Part shown: positions 5,939 to 9,746 of the stretch, in pieces
Layout of the letters: every line of letters starts with the position of its first letter
Numbering within the stretch: position 1 is the first letter of the stretch
Origin: Candidatus Methanoperedentaceae archaeon
GTDB taxonomy: Archaea > Halobacteriota > Methanosarcinia > Methanosarcinales > Methanoperedenaceae
DNA length: 9,746 nt
Reading direction: 5' to 3'
NCBI GenBank assembly: GCA_013331375.1
Contig: DUGO01000130.1
Location: 1,511-11,256, forward strand
Notes under the pieces: generated by a model
Seen by the model: the letters and a program-made list of their open reading frames with translations, nothing else
Told to the model about the DNA's origin: nothing
The model's database searches: none
Made by a program: the position numbers and the translations under genes

Positions 5939-7126
5939 ATGGACGTCATCGCAAACTACTACGTCGAATCCGAGTGGCAAATCGAGAAGGCGGCAAGGTC
6001 AATCGCAGCAGAGCAGTCAACAGGCACCTGGACTTCGGTCTCAACATCGCAGAAAGGCTCAGGTCTTGATGCACGCGTAATAAAGGCTGAGGGGAACTTT
6101 TGTGAGATCGCGTTCCCTGAAGAGCTCTTTGAGCCCCTGAACTTCCCCCAGTATCTTTCTGTTATCGCAGGCAACCTGTTCGGTCTCGGGGCGATAGAGA
6201 ACGTCAGGCTGCTTGATGTCGAGTTCCCGGGAAAGCTCGTGAAGATGCATAAGGGTCCGCGCTTCGGGATTGAGGATGCGCGAAAGATACTGGGCGTCCA
6301 TGACCGCCCGCTCGTTGGCACGATAATAAAGCCGAAGGTGGGTCTGAGCCCGAAGAGGACTGCAGAGGTCGCATTCGACGCTGCAATGGGCGGGCTTGAC
6401 CTTATAAAGGACGACGAGACCCTCGCAAATCAGAAGTTCTGCCCCATCGAGGAGCGCATAGAACTGGTGATGGAAAAGCTGTACAGAGTGGAAGAGGCGA
6501 CGGGCAAGAAAGTATTCTATGCCGTGAACGTGACCACGGGCGCCCGCGATATCGTGGAGCGTGCTGAAAAGGTCGCAGAGCTTGGCGCGAACATGGTCAT
6601 GGTTGACGTCCTGACCGCTGGCTTTGATGCGCTTGCCGCGCTCGCACAGGAGATAAAGCTGCCCATCCACGTGCACAGGACGATGCACGGCGCGATAACC
6701 CGGAACCGCAAGCACGGCATTGCCATGCTGCCCCTGGCAAGGCTTGTCCGGATGGCAGGAGGCACGAACCTTCATACGGGCAGCTATAAGGGAAAGATGG
6801 ACCGGGCAAAGGAAGAGAACGATGCCTGCAGGGACGCGCTTCGCCAGGACTGGCACGGGCTGAAGAAGGTGTTCCCCGTGGCTTCTGGCGGCATCTTCCC
6901 TGCCAACGTTGCGGAAAACCTCGAAGGCTACGGTAAGGACTGCATCGTGCAGGCTGGCGGCGGTGTCCACGGTCATCCGGGCGGCAGCACCGACGGCGCT
7001 GCTGCGATGGTTCAGGCTGTCGAAGCATGGGTCGAAGGCATGAGCATAGATGACTATGCAAATGAACACCGTGAATTGAAAGAAGCGATAGAATACTGGG
7101 GCAGGAACCCGCAGATAGAGTACTGA
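5939..7126 (+). CDS. rbcL: Ribulose-1,5-bisphosphate carboxylase/oxygenase, archaeal form III large chain
   Basis: RuBisCO carboxylates ribulose-1,5-bisphosphate to two 3-phosphoglycerates. In archaea, form III works in nucleotide (AMP) salvage or in a reductive hexulose-phosphate route. The residues known from the spinach enzyme are present: E25 (E60), T30-W31 (T65-W66), N79 (N123), K131 and K133 (K175, K177), carbamate lysine K157 with D159 and E160 in GGLDLIKDDE (K201, D203, E204), H246-R247 and H250 (H294-R295, H298), H279 (H327), loop-6 K286 (K334), S316 in PVASGGI (S379) and G340-G341 (G403-G404). It therefore looks active rather than a RuBisCO-like form IV protein, though QAGGGVHGHPGG and the short 395-residue length recall form IV. 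Loop 6 is unusual: GSYKGKMD in place of GTVVGKLE. A TTG at 5918 would add seven residues, but TATA spacing favours the ATG at 5939. It heads a likely operon with the next two genes. Confidence 0.93.
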   Translation: MDVIANYYVESEWQIEKAARSIAAEQSTGTWTSVSTSQKGSGLDARVIKAEGNFCEIAFPEELFEPLNFPQYLSVIAGNLFGLGAIENVRLLDVEFPGKLVKMHKGPRFGIEDARKILGVHDRPLVGTIIKPKVGLSPKRTAEVAFDAAMGGLDLIKDDETLANQKFCPIEERIELVMEKLYRVEEATGKKVFYAVNVTTGARDIVERAEKVAELGANMVMVDVLTAGFDALAALAQEIKLPIHVHRTMHGAITRNRKHGIAMLPLARLVRMAGGTNLHTGSYKGKMDRAKEENDACRDALRQDWHGLKKVFPVASGGIFPANVAENLEGYGKDCIVQAGGGVHGHPGGSTDGAAAMVQAVEAWVEGMSIDDYANEHRELKEAIEYWGRNPQIEY

Positions 7127-7153
7127 GCGTACCGGCAGTTACATACTACTGGC

Positions 7154-8053
7154 ATGAAAATAATCCCGATAGCTGCAGATTCCATGGGAACGCGCAGCAT
7201 GGCAACGTTCGTTGAGACTCCCGACATCAGGATTCTCATAGACCCTGCTGTATCCCTCGGACCTCGCAGGTACGGTCTTCCGCCCCATCCAGCCGAATAC
7301 ATTCGCATGGATGAGCACTGGGACAGCATCAGGAAATATTCAAGCATTGCTGACGTGATAATCCTCACCCACTACCACTACGACCACCACAACCCGGAAT
7401 ATCCTGAGCTCTGTGAGGGGAAAACTGTGCTCATCAAGCACCCGACAGAACATATCAACCTCAGCCAGAAGAAGCGTGCAGGCTTTTTTCTCGGAAACAT
7501 AAAAGGCATCGCCCGGAGGGTTGAATTCGCAGACGTTAGGGAGTTTTCCTTCGGTAATACGCTTATCAGCTTCTCTCCAGCCGTGTTCCACGGCACAGGC
7601 GGCAGGCTCGGCTACGTTGTGGAGGTAAGCATCAGGAGTGGCGGCGAGTGCTTCCTATTCACCTCAGACGTTGAGGGACCCAACACGAAGGAGCAGGTGG
7701 ATTTCATCATCCGGCAGGAGCCCAATATCGTGTATCTTGACGGACCGCTCTCATACATGCTCGGGTATCGCTACTCGCATGAAAGTCTTGCAGCTGCAAT
7801 CGATAATATCAGGAAGCTCCTCGCTATCGAACAGCTCGATAAGCTCATCATCGACCACCATCTCCTCCGCGACCTCAAATGGAAGGAGAGGATCAATGAA
7901 GTATTCGATACCGGAAAGGCGGTGCTGACCGCAGCGCAGTTCCTCGGGCTTGAGAATGACATGCTTGAGGCGAGGCGGAAGGATTTATTTAGAGAGAGAC
8001 CCGTAAGCAACTATACATACGGGAATACCGACAGGAGACAGCTGGAAGAATGA
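7154..8053 (+). CDS. UPF0282 family metallo-beta-lactamase-fold hydrolase
   Basis: The 299-residue protein opens with MKIIPIAADSMGTRSMATFV and continues with LIDPAVSLGPRRYGLPPHP, which I recognise as the archaeal UPF0282 family. The metallo-beta-lactamase metal motif is intact as THYHYDHHN (H73, H75, D77, H78). Further candidate ligands are H146 in VFHG, D172 in FTSDVEG and H235/H236 in IIDHH. The fold normally binds two zinc or iron ions and hydrolyses phosphoesters or similar bonds; the substrate of UPF0282 proteins is not known to me. The gene starts 27 nt after the RuBisCO stop with no clear ribosome site and overlaps the next gene by four bases (ATGA), so the three are probably cotranscribed. 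The C-terminal ~20 residues (NYTYGNTDRRQLEE) are polar and may be disordered. Confidence 0.85.
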   Translation: MKIIPIAADSMGTRSMATFVETPDIRILIDPAVSLGPRRYGLPPHPAEYIRMDEHWDSIRKYSSIADVIILTHYHYDHHNPEYPELCEGKTVLIKHPTEHINLSQKKRAGFFLGNIKGIARRVEFADVREFSFGNTLISFSPAVFHGTGGRLGYVVEVSIRSGGECFLFTSDVEGPNTKEQVDFIIRQEPNIVYLDGPLSYMLGYRYSHESLAAAIDNIRKLLAIEQLDKLIIDHHLLRDLKWKERINEVFDTGKAVLTAAQFLGLENDMLEARRKDLFRERPVSNYTYGNTDRRQLEE

Positions 8054-8886
8054 TCATAGGCGCATCATCGTTCGCGTCACCGCTGCCTGAACTGCAGCGT
8101 GAGGTTGACAGCATCGAGCTGTACATGCCCAAGCTCGGGCTCTATAAGGGGACGTCGCTCGTGAGGGAACGGCTGGAAGAGCTTTCAGACACGCTATCCA
8201 CAGGGAATTTTCCGACATCCATGCATGCGCCGTATTTCGGCGACTCGCCAAACTACCCGCCTGAGCTCATGATAGATACGGCTCACATGAGCAGAACCCA
8301 GATGCGCCTCATGGAGGAGTGCATCGAGCTTGCAGGGAGATTCGGGTCAAAGGTCATAGTTGTGCATCCGGGCAAGATTACAGGAACCGGAGCGGGAGAC
8401 CAGGCTGAGGTGAGGGAGTGCTGCTTTAATAGCATGGTCGGCAACCTGAAAAAGCTTGCGTGTACAGCTGCGGAGCACGACGTAATGCTGGGGCTTGAGA
8501 ACAAGGAAGGCACTGACCCCACTAACCTGTGCTGCTCATCACTGGAACTGAAGAGAGCAATAGAGGCTGTTGACTCACCCAGCCTTGGAGCCACATTTGA
8601 CATAGGGCACGCCAACCTCACATGCGGCGGTGACATGCGCCTGATGCGGAATTTTGCAAGGGAGCTATGCGATTCCGTCGTGCACCTGCATGTCCACGAC
8701 AATAAAGGCACGCCTGAAGGCAGGTATTTCGGCGACCTTCACGGCGCCCCGGGTGAGGGATGCATTGACTTCAACGTACTCTCGGAACTGCGCTATTCGG
8801 GCATCTACAACCTTGAGGTGTTCACCCTGGAGGGCATACGCAAGGGAAAGCGTGTGCTCGGCAGCCTGGACAATAACCATAGCTGA
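8050..8886 (+). CDS. TIM-barrel protein, xylose isomerase / endonuclease IV-like
   Basis: The 278-residue protein has the AP endonuclease 2 / sugar-phosphate isomerase barrel. Metal-site motifs occur in the expected order: H59 in SMHAPYF, H106 in VVHPGK, E150 in LGLENKEG, D184 and H187 in FDIGHANL, H214/H216 in HLHVHDNKG, D229 and H231 in GDLHGAPGEG, and E256 in NLEVF. All nine positions that bind the three zinc ions in endonuclease IV appear filled, but the same segments (D-x-H-x-x-x-GEG-x-IDF) are also typical of sugar isomerases/epimerases, so the activity is open. The lack of a longer N-terminal barrel strand and of clear DNA-contact loops leaves me inclined to a sugar or sugar-phosphate isomerase-like role, which is inference. 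It starts inside the stop of the UPF0282 gene (ATGA), implying translational coupling. Confidence 0.82.
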   Translation: MIIGASSFASPLPELQREVDSIELYMPKLGLYKGTSLVRERLEELSDTLSTGNFPTSMHAPYFGDSPNYPPELMIDTAHMSRTQMRLMEECIELAGRFGSKVIVVHPGKITGTGAGDQAEVRECCFNSMVGNLKKLACTAAEHDVMLGLENKEGTDPTNLCCSSLELKRAIEAVDSPSLGATFDIGHANLTCGGDMRLMRNFARELCDSVVHLHVHDNKGTPEGRYFGDLHGAPGEGCIDFNVLSELRYSGIYNLEVFTLEGIRKGKRVLGSLDNNHS

Positions 8887-8920
8887 AGACGGGATAATAA
8901 TAAGATAATCGGTGGTCAGC

Positions 8921-9376
8921 ATGAAGACAAAATATAAAAAATCGAGCAAGCCGGACTATATGAAGTTGACCCGGTTCTTAAAGGATACGACGCACCTCAC
9001 TGCGCGGGAGTGGTTCATCGCAAGGCTGTGTGCCAACTTCAAGAACGCCAGGGGGCAGTCTGAAACCACATGGATAGGGAAGAACCTGCCGCAGCTTGTG
9101 CCTGTCATTAAGGAATCCTACACTCGCCAGGAGGTCTCGAATGCCAGGGCAGCGTTCAAGAAGAAGGTCCTGAGGTCAGGCACCACTTTTTTCTATGCCT
9201 ACTACGCAGGTCTTGTCAGCATGGATGAGATGATAGAGGCTGTGCACAAGGTCTCAGAGAACATAAAACTTCTTCGAGAGGCTGATAACGCCGTGATTCC
9301 AGAGAACCTCGGCGTCGAAGTCCAGAAAGAGGTGGCGGAAGTGCTGCGCAGGATAAACGAATCAATCAATCCCTGA
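8921..9376 (+). CDS. DUF5806 family protein
   Basis: The 151-residue soluble protein is basic at its N-terminus (MKTKYKKSSK) and mostly helical. The core YMKLTRFLKDTTHLTAREWF, IARLCANFKN, IGKNLPQLVPVIKESYTRQE and VSNARAAFKKKVLRSGTTFF matches the DUF5806 family known to me from haloarchaea and other Euryarchaeota (pattern F-L-x-D-x-T-x-x-T-A-R-E-W-x-x-A-R-L-C-x-x-F). Function is unknown; the small basic helical form would suit nucleic-acid or protein binding. The ATG at 8921 is chosen over the GTG at 8912 because GGTGG (8911-8915) sits 5 nt before it. The gene follows the TIM-barrel gene by 34 nt, with an A/T-rich stretch (8892-8910) that might hold its own promoter. Two bases separate it from the next gene. 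Confidence 0.82.
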   Translation: MKTKYKKSSKPDYMKLTRFLKDTTHLTAREWFIARLCANFKNARGQSETTWIGKNLPQLVPVIKESYTRQEVSNARAAFKKKVLRSGTTFFYAYYAGLVSMDEMIEAVHKVSENIKLLREADNAVIPENLGVEVQKEVAEVLRRINESINP

Positions 9377-9378
9377 AC

Positions 9379-9645
9379 ATGAAGCGCATAACCGTAAGCC
9401 TGTGCTCTGGAAAAACAGGGTATGAGGTCAATACCAGCACAAACATAGACCTGCTTGCAGCCTGCAGGGATATCGAAGCAAAGGTAAAGACACGGCATAT
9501 CGTGATACTCGAATTCGGGGGCGCCGAGATATCCCTGTACCCCAGCGGGCGGATGCTCGTAAAGAAGGTGAAAAGCGAAGCCGAGGCGCTGGACGCTGCA
9601 AAGCTGCTGCTTGAGAGGTTATCGGTCAGGGTTGACTGGGATTGA
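9379..9645 (+). CDS. 88-residue conserved-looking hypothetical protein with TBP-like C-terminal half
   Basis: I do not recognise a named family. The product is a small alpha/beta protein: strand MKRITVSLCSGKTGYEV, helix NIDLLAACRDIEAKV (22-36), strand RHIVILEF (39-46), strand AEISLYPSGRMLVKKV (49-64), helix SEAEALDAAKLLLERL (66-81). The last two elements resemble one repeat of TATA-binding protein, where a strand of the form F-x-S-G-K-x-V-x-x-G is followed by a K-S-E-E-x-A-x-x-A-A-x-K helix; the resemblance is by eye only. It begins 2 nt after the DUF5806 stop, so the two are almost certainly cotranscribed and may act together. No ribosome site beyond the coupling is visible. Confidence 0.7.
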   Translation: MKRITVSLCSGKTGYEVNTSTNIDLLAACRDIEAKVKTRHIVILEFGGAEISLYPSGRMLVKKVKSEAEALDAAKLLLERLSVRVDWD

Positions 9646-9661
9646 GCCGTTGCGACCAAAA

Positions 9662-9669
9662 AATTTATT
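9662..9669 (+). promoter_or_regulatory. Archaeal TATA box (AATTTATT) for the gene at 9704
   Basis: The run AAAAAATTTATTC (9658-9670) gives a predicted transcription start near 9690 and a leader of about 14 nt before the ATG at 9704. The core is nearly the same as that before the RuBisCO gene. Confidence 0.5.
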
Positions 9670-9703
9670 CTAAGCGTAATGATATTCAGCCAGGGTCGGT
9701 ATT

Positions 9704-9746
9704 ATGCCAGTTTATTCACATTCCAGGCTTTCGACATATGAGAACT
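9704..9746 (+). CDS. Start of a probable PD-(D/E)XK (RecB-like) nuclease family protein, cut by window edge
   Basis: Only 14 codons are in the window: MPVYSHSRLSTYEN. The opening Y-S-H-S-R-L-S-T-Y/F-E is typical of archaeal and bacterial PD-(D/E)XK nuclease-superfamily proteins (RecB/Cas4-like), which usually continue with C-P-x-x-F/Y-K. It has its own TATA box at 9662-9669 and begins 58 nt after the previous stop. The assignment rests on this short N-terminal signature. Confidence 0.55.
   Translation, partial: MPVYSHSRLSTYEN

Noticed and set aside
6059..7069. Long open frame antisense to RuBisCO (336 codons, minus strand)
   Set aside because: It mirrors a strongly supported RuBisCO frame with GC-biased third positions. 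The translation is rich in Cys, His and Arg with no recognisable domain, and no ribosome site or promoter fits.
8050..8886. Calling the TIM barrel a true DNA-repair endonuclease IV (nfo)
   Set aside because: The metal-binding positions fit, but the same motifs are shared with sugar isomerases/epimerases and no endonuclease-IV-specific DNA-contact segments could be identified by eye.
1..9746. CRISPR array, tRNA or rRNA genes
   Set aside because: No regularly spaced short repeats and no cloverleaf-like or rRNA-like segments were found in the gene-free stretches on either strand.

Overview
The window reads as chromosomal DNA of a euryarchaeon, most likely of the methanogen/ANME type (Methanomicrobia or Methanosarcinales-like). 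The grounds are a compact archaeal form III RuBisCO, a UPF0282 metallo-beta-lactamase-fold protein, a DUF5806 protein, an F420-type (deazaflavin-dependent) reductase fragment, TATA-box promoters with short or absent leaders, and GGAGG/GGTG ribosome sites. This placement rests on recognising families by eye, not on a search. Most of the window is moderately GC-rich; one block (about 1609-3090) is clearly AT-rich.

Left part (1-1551). The 5' end of a deazaflavin-dependent reductase gene runs off the left edge on the minus strand. It diverges from a 391-residue protein that ends in a CFI-box-CTERM module. A palindromic TATA element lies between the two.

Middle (1549-5300). An ABC-2 transporter operon (ATPase, then a large polytopic permease) runs on the minus strand. 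Between the permease 3' end and the convergent CFI-box gene lies an AT-rich block carrying one gene: a secreted/membrane protein with a sequon-rich ectodomain, about five membrane helices and a cytosolic helical tail. The block is bounded by a 60-bp direct repeat that is the 3' end of the permease gene. The copy at 3089-3148 belongs to the intact permease; the copy at 1549-1608 is a displaced fragment still encoding the last 17 residues and a stop. This looks like the footprint of an insertion at a gene 3' end that regenerated the gene, and it is the most unusual structure in the window.

Centre (5278-5938). An AT-rich gap of about 270 bp contains two hairpin/T-run terminator candidates on the minus strand. 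It is followed by a 90-residue two-helix membrane protein on the minus strand, which diverges from the RuBisCO gene.

Right part (5939-9746). The plus strand carries RuBisCO, a UPF0282 MBL-fold protein and an endonuclease-IV/xylose-isomerase-like TIM barrel (start/stop overlap ATGA). After a short gap come DUF5806 and an 88-residue protein with a TBP-like C-terminal half. The first 14 codons of what looks like a PD-(D/E)XK (RecB-family) nuclease reach the right edge. Neither phosphoribulokinase nor the AMP-pathway genes are visible beside the RuBisCO, so its pathway cannot be assigned from context.
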